The translations under genes were made by a program, and so were the position numbers. A DNA stretch of 64,000 bases, from assembly GCA_041652575.1 (NCBI GenBank), contig JBAZHC010000012.1:44820-108819 (forward strand), written 5' to 3'. Under the pieces are notes generated by a model. It did no database searches. It saw only the letters and a program-made list of their open reading frames with translations, and had not been told where the DNA came from. Each line of letters begins with the position of its first letter. Within the stretch, counting starts at the first letter, position 1. Positions 52,888 to 62,420 of the stretch are shown here, in pieces. Source of the DNA: Phycisphaerae bacterium (GTDB lineage Bacteria; Planctomycetota; Phycisphaerae; Sedimentisphaerales; UBA12454).

Positions 52888-54312
52888 ATGAATTTGAACT
52901 TAAATCTGTTTCCAAAGAATTTTCTCTGGGGAGCTGCGACATCTGCATTCCAGAGTGAAGGAGCATGGAATGCAGATGGTAAAGGCGAAAGCAACTGGGA
53001 CCGATGGTGCCATACCTCCGGTAAAATCAAGGATGGTGGCAATGCAGATATTGCTTGTGATTTTTACCACAGGTATCCAGAAGATATAGAAATAATGAAG
53101 CAATTAGGTCTTACTGCTTTTCGATTTTCTATTGCATGGACCCGCGTTCAGCCGGATGGTCGCGGAGTGGTTAATCCCAAAGGAATAGAATTTTACGATA
53201 AATTGATAGATTTGTTTTTGAACGCAGGAATCACACCTTTTGTATGCCTTTGTCATTATGACATACCACAGGTTCTGGAAGATAAGGGTGGCTGGGTTAA
53301 CCGCGAATTTACAGACTGGTTTGCAGATTATGCTTATATTATGGCTCAGAAGTATGGCGACCGTGTAAAAAACTGGTTTACAATTAATGAGCCTATTTGC
53401 ATCTCTGAAGGGCATTATTCGATGACGCTTGAACCGCCGGGCCTCGGTGCCCCTCAAGCTGGAGCAACTGTTTCTCACCATTTGCTGCTGGGACACGGGA
53501 AAGCTTTAAGAGCAATAAAATCCCTTGGCAATCATAAGGTCGGGATAATATGCAATCTCTATCCCATTCATCCATTCAACAATTCTAAACAGACAAATTA
53601 TGAAGACAGCGGCCATCGTAGGAGTATCATTGGTGATGGCTGCGGTGAAGAATCAACTAATTACGAAGACCAAGTGCAGGCCGTAAGACTTGCCGATGGC
53701 TATATAAACAGATGGTGGCTTGACCCCATATATAAGGGCACATATCCACAGGATATCTGGCGGCATAAAGACTTTTTACCACAAATTCAGGATGGCGATT
53801 TAGAGATAATAAGCACGAAACCTGATTACCTTGGTGTTAATTATTATCATCGAATGGTAGTTAAGCCGTTACGTTCCAAGAACAAACTGAGTTTCCAAAT
53901 TGTAGATGCCAAAGAACTGGGTACGCCTTACAGTGAAATGGGCTGGGAAATATATCCTGAGGGCCTTTATGAAATTGTAAAAACGGTTGCATCAGAATAT
54001 ACTAATGAAATTTATATAACAGAAAATGGTGTATCCTATGCGGATAAAATTTCATCAGATGGTTTTGTTCATGATGCCAAGCGTATAGATTATCTGCAGC
54101 AGCACCTTCAGCAAGTTGAAAAATGCATTAGAAATGGTGTTAACATTAAGGGCTATTTTGCGTGGACACTGATGGACAATTTTGAATGGGAGCTTGGCTG
54201 GACACAGAAATTCGGCCTTGTTTATCTGGACCGCAAAACGTTGAACCGAGTGATAAAAGACAGTGGAATTTGGTATCGTAATTTAATATTAAAACACAAA
54301 ACTAAAGAGTAA
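52888..54312 (+). CDS. GH1 family beta-glycosidase
   Basis: 474-residue cytoplasmic retaining beta-glycosidase with the acid/base in T-I-N-E-P (E168) and the nucleophile in I-T-E-N-G (E379). The N-terminal F-P-K-N-F-L-W-G-A-A-T-S motif is present. All expected residues are there, so it should be active. A short insertion near residues 233-260 contains T-N-Y-E-D twice, 20 residues apart, perhaps a small internal duplication next to the active-site entrance. AAGGA 8 nt before the ATG. Substrate class (gluco-, galacto- or phospho-) is not decided. Confidence 0.94.
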   Translation: MNLNLNLFPKNFLWGAATSAFQSEGAWNADGKGESNWDRWCHTSGKIKDGGNADIACDFYHRYPEDIEIMKQLGLTAFRFSIAWTRVQPDGRGVVNPKGIEFYDKLIDLFLNAGITPFVCLCHYDIPQVLEDKGGWVNREFTDWFADYAYIMAQKYGDRVKNWFTINEPICISEGHYSMTLEPPGLGAPQAGATVSHHLLLGHGKALRAIKSLGNHKVGIICNLYPIHPFNNSKQTNYEDSGHRRSIIGDGCGEESTNYEDQVQAVRLADGYINRWWLDPIYKGTYPQDIWRHKDFLPQIQDGDLEIISTKPDYLGVNYYHRMVVKPLRSKNKLSFQIVDAKELGTPYSEMGWEIYPEGLYEIVKTVASEYTNEIYITENGVSYADKISSDGFVHDAKRIDYLQQHLQQVEKCIRNGVNIKGYFAWTLMDNFEWELGWTQKFGLVYLDRKTLNRVIKDSGIWYRNLILKHKTKE

Positions 54313-54455
54313 GTTATGAATTTACGCTTTTGCGGACAGATTGCGGTCGTATCGTACTAAAGCAGGTTTGTTATGTTATCATTTAATGTAATGGGCTTGG
54401 TTGCGTAGCCAGGCATTTGATATGAGAAATACCAATTATTTGTAGGTTTGAAAAT

Positions 54456-55601
54456 ATGATTAAACAGGAAAACCTTTCAGGCGAAAAAATTCAGCCAATT
54501 AGGGGAAAATGGAAGGGAACTCTTACCGACAGGCAGCGATTTAACCGCCAGATGCATTACAAACCGGTGGACAGATGTTTCAATATGGAGTTTGGCTACT
54601 GGAAAGAAAATTTTACTAAATGGCCTATTTTCTATGAAAATAACATTACCAACGATGAAGATGCTGAGCTGTTTTTCAATTTTGACAGGATAGCGGGTAT
54701 TCAGGCATTATGGATGAATCCTCCATACAGAGAAGAAATTATCGAGCAGACAAAAACCTGTAAAAGGATAGTAAATTCGGAAGGACTGCTTGTAGAAGTT
54801 CCTCTCGACGGTCATGATACAATACCGCATATTATCAGTTCTTCAATTATAAAACCACAGGACTGGAACAGATGCAAGCAGGACCATTTTAACAGAGACG
54901 ACCCACAGAGAAAGATTGACATTGGAAATCTTAAGAAGCTTTATCCTGCTTCGAGAGATTTCCCGCTTGGCGTGGACTGCGGCTCAATGATAGGCGTAGT
55001 CAGGAATATGCTTACCTTTGAAGGTTTGGCTTATGCTGTTTATGATTATCCTGATATGGTTGAGGATATGGTTGAAACCTTCTGTGTGCTTATTGAAGAT
55101 TTTCTCGACCAGATACTTGGCGAAATAGACTTTGATTTCGCAAGCGGCTGGGAGGATATATGCTTTAAATCTGGCCCGATTGTTTCGGTTGATTTTTTTA
55201 AGAATGTGGTAGTGCCTCGTTACAAGCGAATAAATAAAAAACTTAAAGCATACGGAATTGATATATGGTACACAGATTGCGATGGTGATGTCAGGCCTAT
55301 ATTGCCTTTGCTGATTGAAAGTGGAATCAATTGCCTTTTTCCGTTCGAGGTTAATTGCTGTACGCACCCTGGCAGACTTCTTGACGAATACGGCAAAGAA
55401 TTAAGAATAATGGGTGGTTTTGATAAAATGGCTTTGGGTGATGGTGAGGCCGCGATAAAAAAATATATGGAATCCCTTGTGCCTTATGTTGAACGAGGCG
55501 GGTATATACCATTTTGCGATCACCGCTGTCCGCCGAATGTAAAACATGAGGATTATATTTATTATCTTGATTTAAAAGAGCAAATGTTTGGTATGAAATA
55601 A
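54456..55601 (+). CDS. URO-D/MtaA superfamily protein 4
   Basis: 381 residues, the most distant of the five. The H-x-C-G site is replaced by T-D-C-D-G (about residues 273-277). The C-terminal site reads C354-D-H-R-C358-P-P. The metal or substrate site must therefore be built differently. The gene is preceded by a 143-bp gap with a T-T-G-C-G-G direct repeat 11 bp apart (54330 and 54341) and no strong ribosome site. It is followed by the GH141-like gene. Confidence 0.8.
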   Translation: MIKQENLSGEKIQPIRGKWKGTLTDRQRFNRQMHYKPVDRCFNMEFGYWKENFTKWPIFYENNITNDEDAELFFNFDRIAGIQALWMNPPYREEIIEQTKTCKRIVNSEGLLVEVPLDGHDTIPHIISSSIIKPQDWNRCKQDHFNRDDPQRKIDIGNLKKLYPASRDFPLGVDCGSMIGVVRNMLTFEGLAYAVYDYPDMVEDMVETFCVLIEDFLDQILGEIDFDFASGWEDICFKSGPIVSVDFFKNVVVPRYKRINKKLKAYGIDIWYTDCDGDVRPILPLLIESGINCLFPFEVNCCTHPGRLLDEYGKELRIMGGFDKMALGDGEAAIKKYMESLVPYVERGGYIPFCDHRCPPNVKHEDYIYYLDLKEQMFGMK

Positions 55602-55715
55602 TTGAGCTGCAGACAAAATTAATTGATTTTATTAGAGCTTATTGAAATAAGTTAAAGTTAATAAAAGTCGCCTGATTTTGAGGTGTGCAAAGGTTAATCA
55701 TAAGGAGTTTTGGAA

Positions 55716-57791
55716 ATGTGTACAGCTGTTCATGATAAAATTTCAGATTGTTATAGTTTTTTTGTAGCCAAGAACGGAAATGACACATGGTCAGGGACTT
55801 TGGCTGAACCAGACCCCAAAAAACAAAATGGCCCATTCGCTTCGCTTGAACGGGCCAGGCAGGCGGTACGCAAGTTAGTAAGTTCCGGAAAATTAGACAA
55901 GCCGGTGAAAATATTGGTTAGAGAAGGGATTTATTTTTTAGAAAAACCGTTCAAACTGACGCATGAGGATTCAGGCACTGAAAAAACACAAATATGCTAT
56001 CAATCTTATCCGGGCGAAAAGGCAATTTTAAGCGGAGGCAGGGTAATCGAGAACTGGCATAAAAGTCAGGGGCAGCTCTGGGAAACATTTATTCCAGAGG
56101 TCAAAGAACAGAAATGGTACTTCCGGCAGTTATTTGTAAATGAGAAACGCTGTTGCAGAGCCCGGCTTCCTAAAGAGGGGAATTACTTTCGAATCCAAGA
56201 TGTATTCTCACCGGATAAAAAAATGGAAACAATCGCATTTAAGTTTATACCAGCTGACTTTCAAACTTTTAAAGATATTAAGAACGCTGAAGTAGTCAAT
56301 ATTCACAGTTTTGACACATCCAGGCTTAAAATTGACAATATAAACAACGATACAAATACAATTCGGCTTGCAAATACAGCCCTGTTTCCATTTATAAAAG
56401 ACCGGCGTTATTATATAGAAAATATATACGAAGGATTATGTGAGCCCGGCTGTTGGTATTTGGATGCTAATAAAGGAATATTATATTATTGGCCAAGGGC
56501 TGGCGAACAGATGTCTGATGCCAAAGTCATTGCGCCGAGGATGACAGAATTGATAAACCTTGAGGGGGATATAAAAAATGGGAAATATGTCGAACATGTA
56601 ATAATTAGAGATTTTCACCTGCAACATGCAGACTGGGTATTGCCATCTCGTGGATACCAAAGTCTTCAAGCTGCTGAATATGTAAATGCAGCGGTACATA
56701 CTGTAGAGGCAAGAAATTGTTGTTTTATACAAAATGAACTCTCTCAGATTGGCATTTTTGGCTTTCAGTTGGGTGTAGGTAGTAAAAATAACAGTATTAT
56801 TGCAAATAAAATTTATGATATGGGCGCCGGAGGAGTAAAAGTCGGCAGAACAGAAGACTGCCATGATGACCCCGAGTATTTTCCGGTGGATTTTCCCGAA
56901 ATCATCAGACGTGTAAGTATTTGTGATAATGAAAAAGTCTGTGGCAACATAATTTCTGACAATTATATTTATGACGGCGGCAAGGTTTTTATGGGTGCTG
57001 TTGGGATATGGGTTGGTCAGAGCGGCAATAATTTGATTAGTCACAATGAAATATATAACCTGTATTATACCGGAATATCGGTTGGATGGTCATGGACTTG
57101 CTGGCCTACTAACCATTGTAATAATATCATAGAATATAATTATATTCATGAGGTATTGAAGGAAACACTCAGTGATGGAGGTGGAATTTATACACTGGGA
57201 GTTTCGCCAGGAACGGTTATTCGAAATAATGTTATTCATGACGTTTATTCATATAATAATAATCATGCCTGTGGTATTTATCTGGATGCGAGCAGCAGCG
57301 GAATAGTTATTGAAAACAATATTGTTTATCGTACATCATGTAATTTAATTAAAATACAGATAGGCATAAGTGGAAATATAATACGCAACAATATTTTTGC
57401 ATTTGGAAAGGGGTGGCAAATTGGATTTGATTCAGAACGTACAAATATTTTTCAACAAAACATTGTTTATTTCAATGAAGGCAAACTGTTTAGCCCTAAA
57501 CGCAATAGTAAATGGTCGAGTTTTGACCATATAATTGACTTTAATATTTATTTTAATGAAAACAACGACGATGAAATCAAGTTTCTCGAATATACATTTG
57601 ACCAATGGCGGCAAATACAGCCTCGCCCCTCTTGGAATGGAAATGTGTTTGAACCTTTGGATGTTCACTCTTTCATCATTGATCCGCTGTTTGTCGACCC
57701 CGCCAATGGCGACTTTGATTTAAAGCCGGACTCGCCGGCATTTAGAATAGGCTTTTGTCCCATAGATAGAAAATCTGTTGGTCCAAGGTAA
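55716..57791 (+). CDS. Right-handed beta-helix glycosidase-like protein (GH141-like)
   Basis: 691-residue protein with an N-terminal F-V-A-K-N-G-N-D-T-W-S-G-T motif, then V-R-E-G-I-Y, Y-P-G-E-K-A-I-L-S-G-G and K-W-Y-F-R-Q-L-F-V-N, the order found in GH141 and related beta-helix proteins. Helical rungs rich in N and I fill about residues 260-600 (for example V-I-R-N-N-V-I-H). GH141 includes an alpha-L-fucosidase that acts on rhamnogalacturonan II, and a xylanase. No signal peptide, so cytoplasmic. I chose ATG 55716 because AAGGAG is 8 nt upstream. A TTG two codons earlier is less likely. Confidence 0.75.
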   Translation: MCTAVHDKISDCYSFFVAKNGNDTWSGTLAEPDPKKQNGPFASLERARQAVRKLVSSGKLDKPVKILVREGIYFLEKPFKLTHEDSGTEKTQICYQSYPGEKAILSGGRVIENWHKSQGQLWETFIPEVKEQKWYFRQLFVNEKRCCRARLPKEGNYFRIQDVFSPDKKMETIAFKFIPADFQTFKDIKNAEVVNIHSFDTSRLKIDNINNDTNTIRLANTALFPFIKDRRYYIENIYEGLCEPGCWYLDANKGILYYWPRAGEQMSDAKVIAPRMTELINLEGDIKNGKYVEHVIIRDFHLQHADWVLPSRGYQSLQAAEYVNAAVHTVEARNCCFIQNELSQIGIFGFQLGVGSKNNSIIANKIYDMGAGGVKVGRTEDCHDDPEYFPVDFPEIIRRVSICDNEKVCGNIISDNYIYDGGKVFMGAVGIWVGQSGNNLISHNEIYNLYYTGISVGWSWTCWPTNHCNNIIEYNYIHEVLKETLSDGGGIYTLGVSPGTVIRNNVIHDVYSYNNNHACGIYLDASSSGIVIENNIVYRTSCNLIKIQIGISGNIIRNNIFAFGKGWQIGFDSERTNIFQQNIVYFNEGKLFSPKRNSKWSSFDHIIDFNIYFNENNDDEIKFLEYTFDQWRQIQPRPSWNGNVFEPLDVHSFIIDPLFVDPANGDFDLKPDSPAFRIGFCPIDRKSVGPR

Positions 57792-57833
57792 TCAGTACCA
57801 AGAGAATCTTCGCCTGTTTTTTATTTTGACAAT

Positions 57834-57863
57834 TGGTATAAGTATAGACGTATAATGGTATAA
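57834..57863. promoter_or_regulatory. Candidate operator: TGGTATAA direct repeat, 22-bp spacing
   Basis: TGGTATAA at 57834-57841 and 57856-57863, exactly 22 bp apart, with a TTGACA just before the first copy (57827-57832) and a TATAAT (57851-57856) between them. It lies upstream of the last URO-D gene. It resembles an AraC-type tandem site that overlaps a promoter but has a different half-site from the 43-nt element. Confidence 0.35.
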
Positions 57864-57903
57864 ATAATACTAGATAATTTAAATATGGAGTTACTAGATA
57901 ACA

Positions 57904-59085
57904 ATGCTACCACGAGAAAGAGTCTTAACAACACTCGGCCATAAAGAACCAGATCGTATCCCATGGGGAGAACATTTGATAGATTGCAATGTGTATGAAG
58001 CCATTCTCGGACGTCCCACTTTTGTGAATTCACATTTCAAAGAACAGCAGGCTTGTTGGCAAGGCAGGCGTGATGAAGTTGTAGAGCATTATAAACGTGA
58101 CCTGCCAGAGTTAACGTATGCGTTAGGATTAGACATAGTTACTCTCCCAGAGGTTTTACCTGCTAAAGATTCTGTTTATTCGCCGATGAAAAAGATTGAT
58201 GATGTAACATATTGTGATGAAAATGATAATATTTTTAAAGTGTCAAATTCCGGCTGGCTACTCCCTTATAAGATGAATAAAGATAAATATCTTTGTCCTA
58301 CAGTTGAAAGTGTACAGAAACAAATAGATAAGCTTGATTCGGCTCCTCCTGTAAATGTATCCGATTCTTGCTGGGAGGTGCATTGTTACATTAATGACAA
58401 GATGAAAAAAACTCATTTTATTGCTGGTTTGGGAGAAGGCATTGAATTTCCTTGTTTTGGCATTGATGAAATTGAGGGTTGGATAAGTCTAATTGAGTAT
58501 CCTGATGTATGTAAAAAAATTGCTGAACTTAGAGGCAAACAGTCAATACGTACGATTCAGGCGTATGCTGCGCTGGGACTCGATGCAATTATTGTATGTG
58601 GAGATTTGGGGCAAAGCAGGGGTTTGAGTGCCAGCCCGGCAATTTACAAAGAACTGGTATTTCCTTGGCAGAAAGCTCAGGCGGAAGAGGCACATAGGCT
58701 GGGACTTAAAATCTTGCTGCATTGCTGTGGAAATATCTGGTCCGTTATCAATGATATTGCGGATTTATACGATGCTTACGAGTCTATTCAAACCAGTGCC
58801 GGTATGGACATTCGGAAACTAAAGGAAGATGTTGGACAAAAGATTACACTTTGGGGTGGGATTAGCCATGAACATATTCATGGCGGAACGGTGGAGGATA
58901 TACGTGATGATGCCCGCTACTCTTTTCATCACGCAGCTCGTGGTGGAGGCTATATTATGGGCTCATCCCATTCATTAGCTATTGGAGCAAAAATAGAAAA
59001 TATCTTTGAAATGAAACGGTGCCGTGATGAATGGGGTGTATATCCAATTGATGGGAAATTTACTGCAAAACGTTCCTGTTCATAA
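57904..59085 (+). CDS. URO-D/MtaA superfamily protein 5
   Basis: 393 residues. H273-C-C275-G is kept. The third ligand region reads G-S-S-H-S-L-A-I-G-A (H356) in place of cysteine, followed by K-I-E-N-I as in the MtaA branch. It is the last gene of the run and the only one preceded by its own candidate promoter with a 22-bp direct repeat. GGAG lies 13 nt before the ATG, a long spacing. It is convergent with the serine dehydratase gene. Confidence 0.82.
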   Translation: MLPRERVLTTLGHKEPDRIPWGEHLIDCNVYEAILGRPTFVNSHFKEQQACWQGRRDEVVEHYKRDLPELTYALGLDIVTLPEVLPAKDSVYSPMKKIDDVTYCDENDNIFKVSNSGWLLPYKMNKDKYLCPTVESVQKQIDKLDSAPPVNVSDSCWEVHCYINDKMKKTHFIAGLGEGIEFPCFGIDEIEGWISLIEYPDVCKKIAELRGKQSIRTIQAYAALGLDAIIVCGDLGQSRGLSASPAIYKELVFPWQKAQAEEAHRLGLKILLHCCGNIWSVINDIADLYDAYESIQTSAGMDIRKLKEDVGQKITLWGGISHEHIHGGTVEDIRDDARYSFHHAARGGGYIMGSSHSLAIGAKIENIFEMKRCRDEWGVYPIDGKFTAKRSCS

Positions 59086-59150
59086 ATAATTATATGTGAA
59101 TCATGGATTAATTTTTGACAACTCCAGTAACACATAATTAGCTTGTCGGA

Positions 59151-60374
59151 TTATACTTTAAAATCTCCGAATTTAATTATACTTGCCAATCCCCCAATGG
59201 CTGTTTCGCGATATTTACTTTGCATGTCACGACCTGTTGTATACATAACTTTTACGGCGGTATCAAAAGAAATCTTGTGTTTTCCATTTGTAGAAATAGC
59301 ATAAGTTGCACACTCAAATGCCCTCGTAGCCCCAAAGGCATTTCGTTCAATACAGGGTATCTGTACGAAACCACCTACGGGGTCACAGGTAAGTCCAAAA
59401 TTATGCTCCAGAGCCATTTCCGCAGCGTATTCGATTTGATCATTATTTCCTCCCAGAATCTGACAGGTTGCCGCTGCCGCCATCGCGCAGGCAGTGCCTA
59501 TTTCACCTTGGCAACCGACTTGTGCACCACTGATTGATGCTGATTTACAAACAGCAGAGGCAAATAATCCGGCCGTCATAATTCCCTGGATTATTTTCTC
59601 TTTAGGTACTTGGTGATGGCATGACAAGTAATATAAGATGCCTGGTAAAATACCACAGGAGCCGCATGTTGGTGCGGTTACTATAATCCCTCCAGAAGCA
59701 TTTTCCTCTGCTACTGCCAATGCATAACAAAAGATATAATTTAAGTCCTGCAAAATTCCCGTATGTATATCTGTGTTCTTAAACATCATTTTGGCTCTGC
59801 GCTCCAGTCTTAAATATCCCGGCAAAACTGCTTCTTGAGTAATTCCGTGTCTGATTGCAGCTTTCATCACGTTCCAAATATTAGACAAATAGCTTTTAAT
59901 TCCATCTCCCTCAACTTCCATTACATATTCCCACATTTTTTTATTATTTATATGACAATATGAAATTATTTCTTCGATTGTGTTGGAATCATACTTTAAA
60001 GATGAAAGCGGTTCTACATCTCCGCCAGCATCAATTAATTCTCCTCCGCCAACCGAATAAACCACCCAGTTTATTATTTCATTTCCTATGTAATCAAATG
60101 CCCGGAATATCATACCGTTGGGATGCAATGGAAGTATTTGGTCTGGAAACCATTTAATGGTTATAGATAACGGCGAAAGTTCGGCGATTATCGCGGAATC
60201 CGCCAAATGGCCTTTACCAGTTGCTGCAAGGCTACCGTATAATTCGACCGTAATAGCAGTTGTGGCATTTATATCAACCTTGTTCTTAAAAATTAATGCT
60301 GCTTTTTGCGGTCCCATTGTATGCGAACTTGATGGTCCCTTTCCTACCTTATAAATACATTTAATGGATTTCAT
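59151..60374 (-). CDS. sdaA: L-serine ammonia-lyase (iron-sulfur L-serine dehydratase)
   Basis: 407-residue single-chain iron-sulfur L-serine dehydratase that converts L-serine to pyruvate and ammonia. The N-terminus G-K-G-P-S-S-S-H-T-M-G-P is the family signature. Cysteines for the 4Fe-4S cluster are in A-P-T-C-G-S-C-G (about residue 240) and further on in the C-terminal half. I chose ATG 60372-60374, giving the family start and a 19-bp gap to the upstream esterase gene. A TTG at 60431 would overlap that gene. It is somewhat shorter than the enterobacterial enzymes. It may be in an operon with the esterase. Confidence 0.9.
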   Translation of the reverse strand: MKSIKCIYKVGKGPSSSHTMGPQKAALIFKNKVDINATTAITVELYGSLAATGKGHLADSAIIAELSPLSITIKWFPDQILPLHPNGMIFRAFDYIGNEIINWVVYSVGGGELIDAGGDVEPLSSLKYDSNTIEEIISYCHINNKKMWEYVMEVEGDGIKSYLSNIWNVMKAAIRHGITQEAVLPGYLRLERRAKMMFKNTDIHTGILQDLNYIFCYALAVAEENASGGIIVTAPTCGSCGILPGILYYLSCHHQVPKEKIIQGIMTAGLFASAVCKSASISGAQVGCQGEIGTACAMAAAATCQILGGNNDQIEYAAEMALEHNFGLTCDPVGGFVQIPCIERNAFGATRAFECATYAISTNGKHKISFDTAVKVMYTTGRDMQSKYRETAIGGLASIIKFGDFKV

Positions 60375-60393
60375 TGAAGTCTTAAAAAAAAGA

Positions 60394-62319
60394 TTATGAT
60401 TTGAATATGGAATCTGTTTTAGTAAAATCAATTGGTGTTTGTATTATGAGATTTAGACCTGCAATCGTCATCAGGTCAGGCAAATCATAATAAGTTAATG
60501 CGTTATGTAAGATATTTGTGAATCTGCATTCTAACAAACCAGCTTCAATAATGCATGACCATGATTTTAGTGTCTTTGCAATAATAACTTCTTCAAATAA
60601 ATCCGGCTCACACGCAGTTGCGTGCAAAGCGGGGATTCCAACCTGACTGCCAACCGCATGGAGGTGAATTTTAGTGAATTCATTTTTAAGAAGTTTAACG
60701 CAACTGAGAATGTCATTTGTTCTCATCCCTATATAAGATTTTCCGAGAAGATATGCTAAATAAAAATCTTCTCTATCTGGCCCAAAGAATGGAATTGGAA
60801 CTTTCTGTTTGTTCTGCATAGTTTCGCCAATGCCTCGCAAATCTATAGCTAAAACAGCAAAACCATTTTCCAGATAACTTTGAATCATTTGCTTGGATTC
60901 ATAGCAGGATTTACCATTTTCATTTAAGTATATTAAAGCTTTTTTTGCTGAAACCTTTGAGGGGATATATTTGGAAGCAGGCAAACATATACCATGTTCA
61001 GTCGCTATAACGAATCTTTCTGGTTGACCTTGTTCAATAACGGATATAACAGGCATACTCAAATCAGCTATTTTTGTGATTCCTGCGAGATCTCTGATTT
61101 TTTCGCGAGTTATTTTTTGCCGCCTTAGTGCGAGTTGTTTTACATGTTTTCTATTGAGATCATATATTGACACTGCATTTTCCAACTGCATCACCTGCCC
61201 TTTTGAGGTGCACATTATTTCTTCTTTGCTCAAAATATCTATTGCTGGCTCTGAAATATTGACATCTCTTCCGCAAAGCCATCTAAGCATCCATTGCACA
61301 GAAGCTTCTCTGAGTCGTTGCGAATAGCAATGTTTAGTATTGTCTTCAACAATTGCAATATGTTCAGGATGTCCCAATAAAGTATATAGTTTTTTTACGT
61401 ATCGGAAAGTATCCCATGTGCCATTAATATCAAAGAAATCTTTTGTTGTAGCACATATAAGTATTGGAACTGGCGCTCTTATAATCAGGTAATCAGCATG
61501 CATAATCCCTTTTTGAATTTGACCAAATAAATTTTGTTCTGCATCCTGAGGACCTATTGTCGTGAGCAATTTATCAAAATTTGTAATATAGCATGAAGGG
61601 GAAGCGGCCTTAATTCTTTCATCAAGGCAGACAAGATATGATGAAAGTGTGCCACCTCCACTGTTACCCATAACGCCAAATTTGTTCGAATTAATATCCG
61701 TGCGTGTCTGGAGATAATCAAGACATCTCATCGCGTCCCAAATCATTGTACGAGCAATGTTTTGTCCTAATAAAATTGCCCCCATTCCTGCCATAAAGTG
61801 AGATTCAATACAACTAATAGGAGCGGTTCTGTCGTTATCAAGAAATTGTAGGCGTTCACCCTGATCGACAGGGTCGAAGATCATAGCGGCTATTCCGTTA
61901 AGAGATAGTAAGGCACAAGCTTTTTGGTATCTTGGTTCGGCTTTTCCATTCACCGCATGTCCGCAAGGTACAAGAACCGTCGGATACGGCGGCCGAAAAT
62001 TTTTGGAATCAGGAAGAAATAAAACAGCGGATACATAAAAATATGGCTGGCTTTCAAATAAAATTTTTTCGACTTTGAAACCTTTCCGCTCAATAGTTCC
62101 TGTGATTATGGAATTAAGTGGAGTTCGTTCGGGGAAAGCTCCAATAGACTTAATTAGTTCTTGCTGTAATAAGACTTGATAGTTATGTATTTGTTGTGTG
62201 TTTTGGAGGGATTGGAACCGTATTCGCCATTGTGCAAAACACCGTTCTGCTTTTTCCAGTAAATATTGTGACATCATTTGACTTGTGTCAGCATTAGTAT
62301 TTAGCCTGCTATTGTTCAT
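60394..62319 (-). CDS. Alpha/beta-hydrolase, acetylxylan-esterase-like, two-domain
   Basis: 641-residue cytoplasmic protein made of two alpha/beta-hydrolase-like halves. The first half is complete: nucleophile serine in G-N-S-G-G-G (about residue 219), aspartate in T-K-D-F-F-D (about residue 294) and histidine in N-T-K-H-C (about residue 329). The second half (about residues 400-620) keeps the fold pattern, but its elbow reads V-G-S-Q-V-G, so it looks inactive. Similar planctomycete proteins are annotated as acetylxylan esterases. It would de-esterify acylated sugars. No signal peptide was seen. Confidence 0.78.
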   Translation of the reverse strand: MNNSRLNTNADTSQMMSQYLLEKAERCFAQWRIRFQSLQNTQQIHNYQVLLQQELIKSIGAFPERTPLNSIITGTIERKGFKVEKILFESQPYFYVSAVLFLPDSKNFRPPYPTVLVPCGHAVNGKAEPRYQKACALLSLNGIAAMIFDPVDQGERLQFLDNDRTAPISCIESHFMAGMGAILLGQNIARTMIWDAMRCLDYLQTRTDINSNKFGVMGNSGGGTLSSYLVCLDERIKAASPSCYITNFDKLLTTIGPQDAEQNLFGQIQKGIMHADYLIIRAPVPILICATTKDFFDINGTWDTFRYVKKLYTLLGHPEHIAIVEDNTKHCYSQRLREASVQWMLRWLCGRDVNISEPAIDILSKEEIMCTSKGQVMQLENAVSIYDLNRKHVKQLALRRQKITREKIRDLAGITKIADLSMPVISVIEQGQPERFVIATEHGICLPASKYIPSKVSAKKALIYLNENGKSCYESKQMIQSYLENGFAVLAIDLRGIGETMQNKQKVPIPFFGPDREDFYLAYLLGKSYIGMRTNDILSCVKLLKNEFTKIHLHAVGSQVGIPALHATACEPDLFEEVIIAKTLKSWSCIIEAGLLECRFTNILHNALTYYDLPDLMTIAGLNLIIQTPIDFTKTDSIFKS

Positions 62320-62420
62320 AATACTTTTCTTAATATATCTGCTGCGGTTATATCAAGCAATAAAAAGTGATATTTCTTTTTCAAGTCGCTTATAATTCTT
62401 ACTATCGTGATATATAGGCT

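Noticed and set aside
54330..54346. TTGCGG direct repeat 11 bp apart before URO-D gene 4
   Set aside because: Only 6 bp long and seen once, so too weak to call an operator.
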